From Carya illinoinensis (Eukaryota; Streptophyta; Magnoliopsida; Fagales; Juglandaceae), in contig NC_056765.1 in the NCBI RefSeq assembly GCF_018687715.1, positions 32,920,754 to 32,984,753 on the forward strand: 64,000 nucleotides of DNA, given 5' to 3'. Below the pieces are notes generated by a model. That model was not told the origin of the DNA, searched no databases, and saw nothing but the letters and a program-made list of their open reading frames with translations. Shown here piece after piece: positions 20,061 through 31,795 of the stretch. The translations under genes and the position numbers were made by a program. Each line of letters begins with the position of its first letter. Within the stretch, counting starts at the first letter, position 1.

Positions 20061-23000
20061 TCATTTCTCATCATGTCGCATTTCCGATGGTAAATTAAGA
20101 AAATTGACTAAGGAATCTAAATCTGATCCCAAACCAAGAGCACCATGATCATCCAGACATACTAAATGCAATCCCCATTCTTTCACTTCTACTTCCATAA
20201 ATGAAGTTTGATCGGCGAACTGCTCAAATTTTGCTGTAGTGGAAATCTTCCGTTTATCCAGACTCTTCAATTTCCAACTTTCCAAATGTACCGGATCCCA
20301 TAAATACTGCCATAATACAATTGGCTTATCCAAAATGACGTCCGTGGAAAGTGCAAACAAAAATTTGCAAAAATGATTTTCTGGAGTACAGTCATCCAAC
20401 CAAATTGGAAACGCCACCATTTCATATCCGGAGAAATTAACCGGACGAATTGAATGGAATTGACAAACAATAAAGATAGCAATCCCCATCATCGACATCG
20501 TATCACCATCTGACTCTGTATCACCATCCGACTCTGTATCACCATCCGACTCTATCTTTAGAGAGGAGCCATTACACATGTCAAAAAAAAGAGAGGAGCC
20601 ATTACTTTTATTGTGGACCCACTCCGGGATTGTAGATCCCAATGAACACCTTGTTATCGACACCCCAAAGCCCTGCACAAAAAGAGATGTTAATTGCCGC
20701 ACAAACTAAGCTATTTTTGTTTTGGTGGATGTCGACTTAATGTTTTGTTTATGTCAACAGCACCCTACGTATATTTACGTGTGTTCTTTTCTAAATTGAA
20801 GAAGAGAGACTCACATCATCGGTACATCGAATATGCACCTGTTCCGTCTCATATTCTACAGGTGATCCGATATCACGATTGGTGGGATATAAGCTTTGTT
20901 TCGGCAAAGAGCAGTCATTAATGAACATAACCAAATCTCTTGATTCACGTGGCATCCTCTTTCCTCCTTCGAGTTCAAAATCACCAATGCTCTTGGGGAG
21001 TAGATTGACAGATGGTATTTGTGTTATAGCAGTTCCGTATGCCCGAAATTCCTTCAAGCTTTTCAACCTACTCAGGTCTGGAAATTTCTCAAGGCTTGGC
21101 CAACCATCCAACCAGAGAATTTCAAGAGATGACAAACTATAAATAACACTCGGAAAAATTGAGACTTCCGATGATGGTAACTTCAAGCTCTCTAGAGATA
21201 TCTCTTGAGATATCATATCTCCCAGAATATTCAGGAAATTCCCAAGTCTTGAACATCCGTCTAAATTCAAATGTTTTAGTCGTTTGAGAAATCCGATGGA
21301 TGGGTGAACCTTACACAAGCTTTCACATTCTTCAAAATCTATTATCTCAAGATTTAGAGCTCCACTGAAATCTGGTGTTTCAATCAAGTTTGAACCACCC
21401 AGATCTAATTCTTTCAAATTGTCTAAAACCTGTTATAAGCAAACAAGTAGTTATAATTAATTAGATCGAAATATGAATATATTAACTTATTTGGAAAATA
21501 TATGAAGAGTGATTATTAAGAAGATCAATACATATTTATTTATAAGAGTGAAAAACTTACCACCAATGTCCCCTTCCATAGTTTTTTGATTCCAGTGCCA
21601 AACATTTCTATTACTTGTAGTCGTCTGAGAGTTCCGATGGATGGGTGGACCTCACACAAGCTTGAACAATTTGTCAGGTTTATTTCCTCAAGTTTTGGGG
21701 CTCCACTCAAATCTGGTGTTTCAATCAACCTATAAGAACCATTCAGATCTAAGATCTTCAAATTGTCTAAAACATGTTATAAACAAACAAGTAGTTAGTT
21801 GGACCAAATATGCAGTGGCAGAGCCACGTTGCGGCCCCCCAGAAATTTGAATATATATATGTTAATTTTTTTTATTTATTAAAATAATATTAATTTATTA
21901 TGTATTGGCCCCTCGAAATAAATAAAACACATCTTATATAAAATAAAATACATATTTTTGTTATAAATAAAATTTTAAAAAAATTCTAACTATAACCAGT
22001 AGTATTTCTAACCTCTTTCCATTGTCTATATTGAAAGAGAAATAGTTAAGAATTTTGATTTAGATTCAATACTTAATGATTTTGTTTGTTTAAAAGAAGC
22101 GCAAGTTATAATTTTAGACACTCTGTATTTCTTTTGTTTAATATATTTATATGAATGTCTTTATATTATTTCAATGATATATTATTCTTGACATATCAAA
22201 TACTTTTTTAATACATAAGTTGTTTTAAATGTATTTTATTTTTATTGTAAATCTTCCTATCAGATTATTATATATCATAAAAAAATTATATAAAAATAAA
22301 ACAAAAAATATTTTATAAGAGTGAGAAACTTACCATCAATCCCTTCCACAGTCGTTTGAAGCGGCTGCGACGCATTCTTAGTTCAACAAGACCTTTTGGT
22401 TGGAAACTGCTCGGCCAGGATTTCGAAGGACAATTAGGCCAGTTTAGGAATTGCAACTTATCGCTTGGCATGTATTTTAAAGGATTTCCACGCCAGTTTA
22501 TATATGATTGAAAATGCTCGAAACGAAGAAATCTCAATTTGAAATGAAGAAATCTCAATTTTCTCATCTTTGAGAATGCTTTGGCGTTAATATTGAATCT
22601 ATGTTTCGCTTCATCAGGAAGATCAAAATAGAGGGATATGCACTCAATTGCATCAGTTCCCTGCAGGTAACCAAGAAGAGCGGATTAGCAAGAATTAGGA
22701 TGAAAATATACCTTTTTATATTAATCTCTACACTACTCAACTTACGGTATCTTTCTCCAGCACGTGAAAGACATCCTCCCTACGACACAGCCTACTACGT
22801 CGTCCAGGTTCTTCAGGATCTTCGCGGCGAACTATTTCCTGTCCCATTTCTTTTAGCAAATCATGCATGAGAACTATTTCCTGCCCCATTCTTTTTAGCA
22901 AATCATGCATGAGATCTGATTTGCTTACAAGAGACTTGTCGACGAGAACCTCTAAGTCGATGGCTGGATATATTTCCCCAGAAAAACTTATGTAACAAAA

Positions 23001-24702
23001 ACATGCCAGATCCAAAAACAATTTTTTCTGCGATTCCTCCAGCCCATCAAAACTTATTTTAAGAATATCAAAAATTTCAGTTTTAGGAATCGCTCCCAAT
23101 TTATCCCTAGCACTTCTCCATAAATCTATTGTTCTCCCAAATAAGAAGCGACCCAAAACTTTAAGAGCTAAAGGAAGGCCTCCAGCATAACTCACAAAAT
23201 CCATCGATAGATCCTTGTAATTCTCTGGAGGATTGGTTTTGTCGAAGGCTGACAAACTAAAGAGTTGCAAAGCATCGGCGGTTTGAAGCAGCTGAACCTC
23301 ACAGATACCATTCACTCTATTTCTTATCAACAGATGACTATCTCTGCCTGTTATAATCACCCTACTCCCTGGACCAAACCATTTCCGATCCCCTGCTAAT
23401 GTCGTCAATTGCTCGTCACGATCCACATCATCAAGGACAATAAAAACCCTTTTATTCTGCAGCATCTTCATTATCATCCCATTTCCCTGGTGATGATTGT
23501 ATACACGTATTTTCTCTTGCATGATTGTAGAAAGGAGTTCTTTTTGTAAAGAAGCTAGATCACGAGCAGTAGTAGATCTTTCTCTAATACAAGAAATAAA
23601 GCTGCTTCCTTCGAATTGACAAGAAACTCTACCATAAATTAGTTGGGCCAGCGTTGTCTTACCAACGCCACCCATCCCATGAATTCCTACGAAGCGAACG
23701 TCATTCGATTCCATATGCAATAAGTTCATCATTTCCTCTACACGGGAGTTTATTCCAACAAATTTCTGGTTATCATGAATTAGAATATTTAGCATTGGAT
23801 AATTGTAGAATATCATTCCACTGATTTGTTGTATAATTGTTGACTCGTGCCTGTAATTTGATAGAACAATTAACATAGACGAAAGCTAAATAGGCACGAA
23901 CAAAAAAAATAAATAGGCACGAACAAAAACAAAAAAACAAACCTCTTTTAACTTATAATTAGAATATTTAGCATTGTTTTGTAGAAAAATTATAAGTGTC
24001 ATGAGTAGCTAAATAGATAGATAGATAGTTGTTAATAACAACACTAACAATAACAATAACCGCAACAGTACTAGCTAGTGTTGACTAAACTGCTATCTCA
24101 AGGAGGACTAAATGTTACCTGTCACCCTTTATGTGTTCTCCGGCAAGATTACCGACTTTTGTGCAAGCATTTCTCCACGTATTAGTCTCTTTGATGTCTA
24201 CCTTGGGATCTTTTTCATGTGCGGCGAAAGCTTCTGCAAAAGAACCTCTTTGATTTCTTACATCGGAAGGATCCACATGGTAGAAAATAGGAATAATTGT
24301 GAGGTTCTTCTTTTTCTCCCATTCAACGATCTCAGCAAGTTCCCTGAGGCACCATTTGGAAGAAGCATAATTTGCCGAAAAAATGACGATGGCGTATTGG
24401 GATTCTTGAATTGCTTGCGGAAGCTCTTGAGAAATGCATTTTCCTCGCTCTAGTGATTCGTCATCCCTAAAGACGAGAATACCTTTCCGTTTTAAATCAA
24501 AATAGAGATGATCCGTAAAACTTCTACGAGTGTCTTTGCCACAGAAACTAAGGAAAACATCATGTTTACATCGAGGTGTTGAGGAAGAAGGTGAGAAAGA
24601 GGTTATGATTTTTTCATCTTCTTCCGAACAAGATGAATTGTCTCTTTTTCTTTTCTTAGTATCTTCGGAATTAGTAGATGAAGAGGGTGTTTGAGTGGCC
24701 AT
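20061..24702 (-). CDS. TIR-NB-LRR (TNL) immune receptor, copy A
   Basis: TNLs are intracellular receptors that detect pathogen effectors. Exons in gene order: 24,702-24,119, 23,850-22,746, 22,660-22,334, 21,773-21,561, 21,429-20,815 and 20,672-20,061, all in phase (1,151 aa if all are used). Residues: basic KKRKR at 16-20; TIR ~46-185 with FCGKDTR and SKWCLRE (likely catalytic Glu121); P-loop GMGGVGKTT 253-261; kinase-2 VFIVLDD; GSRVIITGRD; GLPLAL 419-424; LFLDLACF; MHD at 509-511 and again at 523-525 because 14 residues are duplicated. LRRs then follow, and a C-terminal post-LRR (C-JID-type) domain from GSTIPEWV with acidic ESDGDT repeats. The acceptor of exon 4 reads AT where the homologous exon 5 has AG, so exon 4 (213 nt) is probably skipped. 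The ARC2 stretch before VLVDKSL is short for the family. Confidence 0.9.
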
Positions 24703-24807
24703 GAATGCAAATGCGAGATATTTAGAAGCTTAATTGCGGAAGGAAATATTGGTAATTTGCGGGCTTAGCCAATGAGAAGAACAATGAAGATATCCTGAGT
24801 TAATCTG

Positions 24808-24822
24808 TATGTATATAATACT
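24808..24822 (-). promoter_or_regulatory. Possible TATA box of TNL A
   Basis: On the minus strand this reads TATTATATAC, about 110 bp before the ATG at 24,702. Position and composition fit, but AT-rich DNA makes chance matches common. Confidence 0.3.
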
Positions 24823-24894
24823 AGAAGCTAGCCATGGAGTACTGGTACTACTGGTCGACCTGAGGTGGAAAGTTCCAGGTAGACAGCATCAACT

Positions 24895-25090
24895 TTCGGT
24901 TTATTTGCACAACCACTCTCGAATTCATTTACTCTTAATTTTGTTGTGTTGTAATCTGGCGTGATTTGCACAACCACTCTCGAATTCATTTACTCTTAAT
25001 TTTGTCGTTTTGTAATCTGGCGTGATTTGCACAACCACTCTCGAATTTATTTACTCTTAATTTTTTTGTTTTGTAGTCTGGCGTGATTTG
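24895..25090. repeat. 61-bp minisatellite, short block (~3 copies)
   Basis: Unit begins GTGATTTGCACAACCACTCT and ends TTTGTAATCTGGC; two of the three copies carry GAATTC. It is followed by cgcttggaagccacctggta, exactly as after the longer block at 26,820-27,465. It lies just upstream of TNL A. Confidence 0.92.
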
Positions 25091-25580
25091 CGCTTGGAAG
25101 CCACCTGGTAATTACATACGTACACGGTTTTGGTGGATTAATTATGGAGTCTTTCTAAATTAAAATAATTTTTTTATTCAACACCCATAAACCACAAGAA
25201 AAAATAAAATAAAAAATAAAAAAAATCATATACGCTGTTTAATATAGATTAGATTGTTTATCCGGATCGGATAAAATCCGGCCCGGCGATTCCAGTTCCG
25301 GTTTCCATTAACTCTCTCTCTCTAAGATTCTAATACTTAGCACTAGGAATTGAAACATCATGCATCGACATAGCTCGCAGTCTACTCAAAACTCGACGTT
25401 GGTCAGTTTTCTCCTAATTTCGTAGCCATCAACATTAATAATGCATGCAAAAAGAAAGAAATTTAAAACGCGTGGGGCCAATGAATTTGCAAGCCAAGGT
25501 TCTACGTAGCTTCGCTTCTCCTTCTCAAAGGAGGGTATATGACGATAGTTTTATTTCTCGATTATTACTATTTTACTATT
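25091..25580. other. TNL upstream spacer
   Basis: Positions 25,097-25,220 repeat at 27,470-27,600, so this is part of a duplicated upstream segment. The rest is AT-rich with a short CT run near 25,310. No gene seen. Confidence 0.6.
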
Positions 25581-25617
25581 TTATAGTGTATTCAAAATTT
25601 TTATTTTTTTATTAGTT

Positions 25618-25934
25618 TTTACTATGGCAGATTGGGATTCTTGAATTGCTTGCAAAAGCTCTTGAGAAATGCATTTTCCTCGCTTGAGTGCTTCATCATC
25701 CCTAAAGGCGAGAATGCCTTTCCGTTTTAAAACAACATATAGATGATCCGTAAAGCTCCTGCGAGTGTCTTCACCATGGAAACTAAGGAAAACTTCATAT
25801 TTCCATTGAGGCGTCGAGGAAGAAGTTGGGAAAGAGGTTATGATTTTTTCATCTTCTTCCGAACAAGATGAATTGTCTCTTTTTCTTATCTTAGTATGTT
25901 CGGAAGTAGATGAAGAGGGTGTTTGAGTGGCCAT
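25618..25934 (-). pseudogene. Truncated TIR exon (TNL relic)
   Basis: Encodes the same N-terminus as TNL A (MATQTPSSST..., an RKRDNSSCSEEDEK stretch) and the first half of a TIR domain: VFLSFHGEDTRRSFTDHLY and AFRDDEALKRGKCISQEL, ending near IQESQSAIV. Similarity to TNL A stops there; the catalytic-Glu segment, NB-ARC and LRRs are absent. It keeps GEDTR where TNL A has GKDTR. The DNA upstream (25,935-26,095) also matches the TNL A upstream region, so it is a broken duplicate of the gene's 5' end. A short TIR peptide of about 117 aa could in theory be made. Confidence 0.88.
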
Positions 25935-26094
25935 GAATGCAAATGCGAGAGATTTAGAAGCTTAATTGTGGAAGGAAATATTGGTAATCTGCGGGCTTAG
26001 ACAATGAGAAGAACAATGAGGATAGCCATGTATGGAGTACTAGTAGTAGTGGTCAACCTGAGATGGAAAGTTCAAGGTAGACAGCATCAACCTT

Positions 26095-26815
26095 CGGTTT
26101 GTGTAGTCAAAAGGTTATTGAAATGGGAAGAAGTGGAGGTGCACATGCAGAACCTTTTTTTTGCTTTTTAATCTGGCGTGATTCGCGGTTGGAGTAAAGA
26201 TGCCAAAAGGAGTTGGAAGTGTTTGGTTGTTGCAGACATATTCATCTACCAGATCAAGCACGTGTACGTAATTTCCTGGTAGACAGCATCAACTCTCGGT
26301 TTATTTAAGCACTGTTTATGGTAACCCATCACCGGCCATTATAATTTGAAATCGAATTTGGACAATGCTAAAAGTTGTAACAGTGGGGTAAATGGAGAAA
26401 AACAAAAATCTATTTGGTTTGATTAAAAAAATCCTCATTTTTTCAAATCCAACTCAAGTAGATATGGATTATGTTACAAGGCCGATAACTATTACGGTAG
26501 ATTTTCAACGTATGTAATTTCTAATTAGTCATGATCTAGAGGAAGTTCAAAATAAAAACACGTAAAAGAATTAATTTATTTGAATGACACAACCAGAAGA
26601 GTTTGTACTCTCCTTAGCCGTCCTTACAATTCATTAATTAAAATGCGTACGTACATAGAACAGGCCTAGGAAGGCATACGAAAGTTTTAGGCAACTTCTC
26701 TCATTTTATACTTAATAGAGTGATAGCAAATATATATATAAATTAATTTGATAAAATTATTGACTGACTTGGCAAAAATACAAGAGGGTGTTGATTTGCG
26801 CTTGGAATTTATTAA
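26095..26815. other. Upstream-region relics between TIR fragment and minisatellite
   Basis: Contains another partial TNL-upstream copy (ggtagacagcatcaactctc near 26,278) and a block at about 26,515-26,780 that recurs at 28,255-28,450 and 29,640-29,900. No gene. Confidence 0.6.
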
Positions 26816-26819
26816 ACAA

Positions 26820-27465
26820 ACTGATATGCGCTTGGAATTTATTTACTCTTAATTTTGTTGTTTTGTAATCTGGCGTGATTTCCCCAACCACTCTCGAATT
26901 TATTTACTCTTATTTTTTTTGTTTTGTAATCTGGTGTGATTTCCCCAACCACTCTCGAATTCATTTACTCTTAATTTTGTTGTTTTGTAATCTGGCGTGA
27001 TTTGCACAACCACTCTCGAATTCATTTACTCTTAATTTTGTTGTTTTGTAATCTGGCGTGATTTGCACAACCACTCTCGAATTCATTTACTCTTAATTTT
27101 GTTGTTTTGTAATCTGGCGTGATTTGCACAACCACTCTCGAATTCATTTACTCTTAATTTTGTTGTTTTGTAATCTGGCGTGATTTGCACAACCACTCTC
27201 GAATTCATTTACTCTTAATTTTGTTGTTTTGTAATCTGGCGTGATTTGCACAACCACTCTCGAATTCATTTACTCTTTTAATTTTGTTGTTTTGTAATCT
27301 GGCGTGATTTGCACAACCACTCTCGAATTCATTTACTCTTTTAATTTTGTTGTTTTGTAATCTGGCGTGATTTGCACAACCACTCTCGAATTCATTTACT
27401 TTTTTAATTTTGTTGTTTTGTAATCTGGCGTGATTTGCACAACCACTCTCGAATTCATTTACGCT
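26820..27465. repeat. 61-bp minisatellite, long block (~10 copies)
   Basis: About ten tandem copies of the same unit as at 24,895. The first copies carry CCCC in place of GCAC; central copies are near identical; the last three gain 2 bp (CTCTTTTAATT or CTTTTTTAATT, 63-bp units). Homogeneity of the middle suggests recent unequal exchange or slippage. Confidence 0.95.
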
Positions 27466-27720
27466 TGGAAGCCACCTGGTAATTACATACGTACACGGTT
27501 TTGGTGGATTAATTATGGAGTCTTTCTAAATTAAAATAACTTTTTTTATTAAGCAGCATCCATACACCACAAGAAAAATAAAATTAAAAATTAAAAAAAA
27601 AATCATGTATATTAATGTGTAATTAACAAGCAATGGAAAACGTAGGCATGCTTGCCTAATTGACTTCCATATCCAAGATAATGTCATCCTGAAAAGAGCG
27701 ATAATATATATAAGGGCAGG

Positions 27721-27960
27721 CCTACTATGTCACCCATCGTTTACCGCTTGGCGTGCCGTTTAGTTATTAAATTATCTTTTTTTATTCTTTTTTTATATAT
27801 TTTAATATATTTAAATATTTTTAAAAAATAAAAAAAATATACAAATACAGTTAAAGTCACTTTGTTAATCACTAAATAAAAATAAAATAAAAAATAAAAT
27901 TTTCTTCCTGAGCAGTACACTTGATCGGTATCGCCCTGGGATAAAATTAGCCTAGCAAAT
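27721..27960. mobile_element. MITE, GCCGCC-AAG family, member 1
   Basis: AT-rich core (ttttaatatatttaaatatt ... aatcactaaataaaa) with ends ctatgtcacccatcgtttac and atcggtatcgccctggg. It shares the core with elements at 33,890-34,110, 37,690-37,905 and 41,654-41,826. Confidence 0.45.
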
Positions 27961-28091
27961 ACTAGTAATAAAATAAGCTCATACAATTACATGTAAACAC
28001 AATACATGTACAAGAAATTCATCACATTTAATTCAAATAATTATTATTCACAAAAAATAATAATCTAGACAATTCATAACATGAAATAAAA

Positions 28092-28165
28092 GCTAGCCAA
28101 GGAGTACTAGTACCACTGGTCGACCTGAGCAGGAAAGTTCCAGGAAGATGCAGCATCAACAATTT
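28092..28165. repeat. TNL upstream-segment relic
   Basis: Reads agctagccaaggagtactag ... ggtcgacctgagcaggaaag ... agcatcaac, nearly the same as 24,830-24,893 upstream of TNL A. Weaker copies of the GACCTGAG-TGGAAAGTTC core are at 31,965-31,995, 32,858-32,888, 33,135-33,170 and 37,583-37,625, without a following TIR exon. Confidence 0.8.
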
Positions 28166-28656
28166 CTGTTATGGAATGCTTGCTTACAAGCGCGTATGTA
28201 CGTAATTTCCAGTTGGGCTTCCACCCACTTTGGAACTTCTTGAGTAGAACACAAATAATCATGCAGAGGGAGATTAAAATCAAACGTAATTTCTTTGAAT
28301 GATACGGGAAGGTTCTATAACTCTTCCCGCATTTCATTAAAATGCGTACTTTGGGCTATGAACGCATGCGAAAGTTTTGCGCAACTTCCCGCAATTCATT
28401 AAAAGTCCATATTGACTGACTTGGCTACATTTTTTAAAGGAAGAAAAAATTCATTTTATATAATAGCTATTTAATTTTTTTGATTGACTAACCAACTTTC
28501 TTACCGACTTGTCGACCTGCCTATGTCTTTTTACGGAGAGAAAATTTCCTGCCGACACTTTCTAAATCTACTTTTTTTTCTTTCTAAAAAAAAAAACTTG
28601 CGTTTTAAATAATGCAGTTCTTTTTAAATTAAGTCTCTTGCCTATTTAAAATATGG

Positions 28657-28877
28657 ATAATGCTAGGAAACTATTAAATGTACTCACAAATTTACATATT
28701 AGTACACAAAACTTTTTTTATTTACTTAAACATCCTTAACCATTAAAAAAATAAAAAAAATATAAATTTACTAATAATCATTTCTTTAACCATTAAAAAA
28801 AATAAAAAGTAAAATAAAATAATAATAGATGAGTGTGCACATTTGATAGGCATATTTAATAGTCATACTATTATTTT
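28657..28877. mobile_element. MITE-like element with imperfect inverted ends
   Basis: Left end ataatgctaggaaactatta; right end, reversed, aataatagtatgactattaa. The interior is A/T-rich with two copies of taaccattaaaaaaa. Size and structure fit a MITE; no target duplication was confirmed. Confidence 0.4.
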
Positions 28878-28879
28878 CC

Positions 28880-31620
28880 TTAAAATATTATCACATATCT
28901 TTGGAATACGTGAAAAACTCTACATAAAATTTTTTTAAATTAAATAAATATGAAATCTATATATTAATTATTTAAAAGTAGATCTTATTTTTTTTTTAGT
29001 TTACATACTTTATAATTATATCTAACGTTACTCTTTATTATAAGATGATAAGACCAGGTTATGCATGCTCTGAAATTATGTAACAATATTCTATTAAACT
29101 AGTACTACTTATTTCAAGAGTACCACAAAATATATATTTTGTTTCAATTTTTGGTATAATTTTGTTTTATGCTATATTATAAGAGTTGTAATTTTGTGGA
29201 AAAACAATATCAATAGGAAAGAATAGACAAAGTTTAGTTAGATTTAAGGCTCAATTACAAGTCTTTTCTCTTGGTCAGCGTAGACAGCATATTCTTATCT
29301 GTAAAGAATATGAGAAAGCTAATCCCACCGATCGAGGATCTATATTCGACGATGGATTTCGATAATTTTTTTTAAAATTTTTTTAATTAATAATTAAGAA
29401 AATAGTTTTTAATAATATTGTGAATTCTTTTAAAATATTTAAAGATATAAAAAATAATTTAAAAAATAAAAAAAGATCAATTGGTCTTGTCAGGATCGCC
29501 ATTCTGTTTTTAAGAGATCAGGGATAATCATGCCATATCATGTGCACAACTAATACTGTTAAATTAGATTTTCAAGGTAAAAACTGAGTGTGAGTACCTT
29601 CAACATCTTTATTTATCCAAGTCTAATCACAAGTCGCTCATTCATGTTCTCCTTAATTTCCCAGTCATGATCCAGAAAAAGATCAAAATGAGATGCGTAA
29701 AAGAAATAATTCTCTGAATGACACGAGAAGGTTATGTCAAATTTTTTGCAATTCCTTAACACGTACATACATTGTGCCTATGAATGGATACGAAGGTTAT
29801 GCACAACTTCTCTCGTTTTGTACTTAATAGAATGATGTTAAAAATATAAATTAATTTGATAAAACTGTTGACTGACTTAGCTACATTTTCTAGAGGATGA
29901 TCGAAGAAATTCATTTGATAGTGATTGCAAATTAGTAGCTACTTTATTTTCCGATCATGATTAGAACCAACTTTCTTATCGACATTGTGGACTTACCTAT
30001 GGAATAGTTTGGACGGTAAGTTAAGATGAGATAAATTAAAATGAAAGTTAAAACTTGAATAAAGTTAATAATTATAAATCAAATATATAATGTAAAATAT
30101 GAACAAAATACGAAATAGTAATAAATATAAAAAGTTAGGATAAGAGAGAAGTAAACTCAATATTTTAACGAGATTAGCCCCACTACCTACTTTATCGCCT
30201 CGAGCTACCTCTTGAGAATTTTCAAATTTACAATTCAACATTCTTCAAATAGAGATAGAAACCTATTACATATTTGAGCAATACTGTTACAAAGAATTTG
30301 TGTAGAACACTCTATACTTACAACCACCTTACACGTAGTGATTAAACTATTCTCTATGTAAAAAGTCTTTTATACGCACAAGGTTTATGTGAGGATACTT
30401 TGCCTTAATCTAAGGCTTGCCATATGTGACATAACTGACCCTTAATTCTAAGAGATTTTTTTTGTATATACTTTCCATTTATTTGTCCTCTAATTGATAT
30501 GTAATTATTTATATTTCATACAATTTGTAATTAAATATAAATGGAAAATATTCTACACTTTACAAGTGTGGTGGTTTCATCAAACCTTTTCAGTTTATAG
30601 ACTCTTTTACTGATACAAGAGTTAATAATGGTTAAATTATCATAGAACACTTTTCAATAAGTTAAATAAAAATAATACAGCATAAACTATATATATGTAT
30701 ATCTATTAAAATCAATAAATGTTAAGGTTCAATGTTTAGAGATGAGAAATTGAAAGTTTTGAATGAATGTTGTAAAACTTGCAATTAATGTGTCTATGCT
30801 CTTGTTGTGAATTTGGAGATTTTAATCGATCTATTTATAGGCATATGAGACTTCATTTTCAAACTTAAAAAGATTCACACGTAAAAAATGGGCATCACTC
30901 ACTTTTCAAAATTTTTAAATAAAAGTTCATCTTTTTTGCAATTATCAAAGACAACATCATTTACTTTTTAAAAATTTCAAACAAAATAATCTACATTTTG
31001 CATATGTCAAAAAGAGTATCAATTACTTTTGAAAATTTTCAAACTTATCATGTATATGTAAGAGATGACAATCAATCATCTTTCAAATTTAAAAAAATTT
31101 AAACTTTTAATTAGGTCATGCATATGTAAAAAATGCAATTTGATGGTTTATGAGAAAAGATAAATATTGAGCCCTAATCCAATTTTTAATTTTTCAAGAT
31201 ATGTATAAAATTACTCTAAGAGTTTTGTTTGTGAGCTTGTTTTCTTTCTTGCTCAAGCTTGGTTTGTTGATGTGTTTGGCTCAATTGTGTAGACAATTTG
31301 AGATTTGTGCTTGGCTCCATTATTGTATAGATCGACAACTTGAGATTGAGACTCCTTTATACTACTTGAATTCATTTGTTATATTTAAAATCTATATATA
31401 GATATATAATTATATGAAACTTGAAATATTGGATTCAGCTTATTATTATTTTAGGATTTGAAAAAGTTGACTTGTTTATTATATTTTTTGTGAGAATTTG
31501 AAAAATATTATAATGATTAAATGAAATGAGATGAAATACTTCTTATATCCAAACTGGTCCGTCTTTAGGTAGAGAAAACTTCCCTTCCGCCACTTTTAAA
31601 CCTATGTTTTAACTAATACA
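28880..31620. other. AT-rich spacer without recognisable gene
   Basis: Contains a further copy of the TNL-flank block (29,640-29,900). It also holds what may be a MITE split by an insertion: a left part at 30,006-30,060 (tagtttggacggtaagttaa) and a right part at 31,440-31,560. The intervening ~1.3 kb (taacgagattagccccacta...) looks like a dispersed non-coding repeat. No coding sequence recognised. Confidence 0.45.
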
Positions 31621-31629
31621 ATATCTTTT

Positions 31630-31795
31630 TAGAGTAATGTTATTTATCATCTATATTCTCATTATTTTTTCATCATTTTATCATGTGGCATTAAATGATT
31701 AGAAACTATTTATTATATTTTATTTGTGAACTTATTATTTAATATTATATTATAAATTGATAAGAAGATAGTGAGATAATAAATGGTAGAATGCA
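31630..31795. mobile_element. MITE-like element
   Basis: Left end agtaatgttatttatcatct; the right end reversed is gcattctaccatttattatc. An AT-rich ~165-bp interior includes tcatgtggcattaaatgatt. Imperfect inverted ends and size suggest a MITE. Confidence 0.4.

Larger units (their letters stand above)
1..21773. repeat. Segmental duplication, copy A (kinase pseudogene + TNL)
   Basis: Positions 1-330 read almost the same as 55,150-55,480. Collinear similarity then continues in blocks: 1,474-1,765 with 55,680-55,966; 6,749-8,226 with 55,962-57,425; 8,490-11,310 with 57,425-60,360; 11,727-11,950 with 60,362-60,550; 17,985-19,170 with 60,615-62,180; 19,980-21,770 with 62,210-64,000. Gaps between blocks are a Copia element, a SINE, a CACTA-headed insert and deletions on one side or the other. 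Copy A may begin upstream of the window. Confidence 0.93.

Noticed and set aside
20267..20482. Second minus-strand frame within the TNL A last exon (also 62,481-62,696 in copy B)
   Set aside because: A frame shadow of the C-terminal domain exon, conserved only because the DNA is duplicated.
26820..27465. CRISPR-like array
   Set aside because: The 61-bp units are contiguous and have no unique spacers; the host is a plant. It is a minisatellite.
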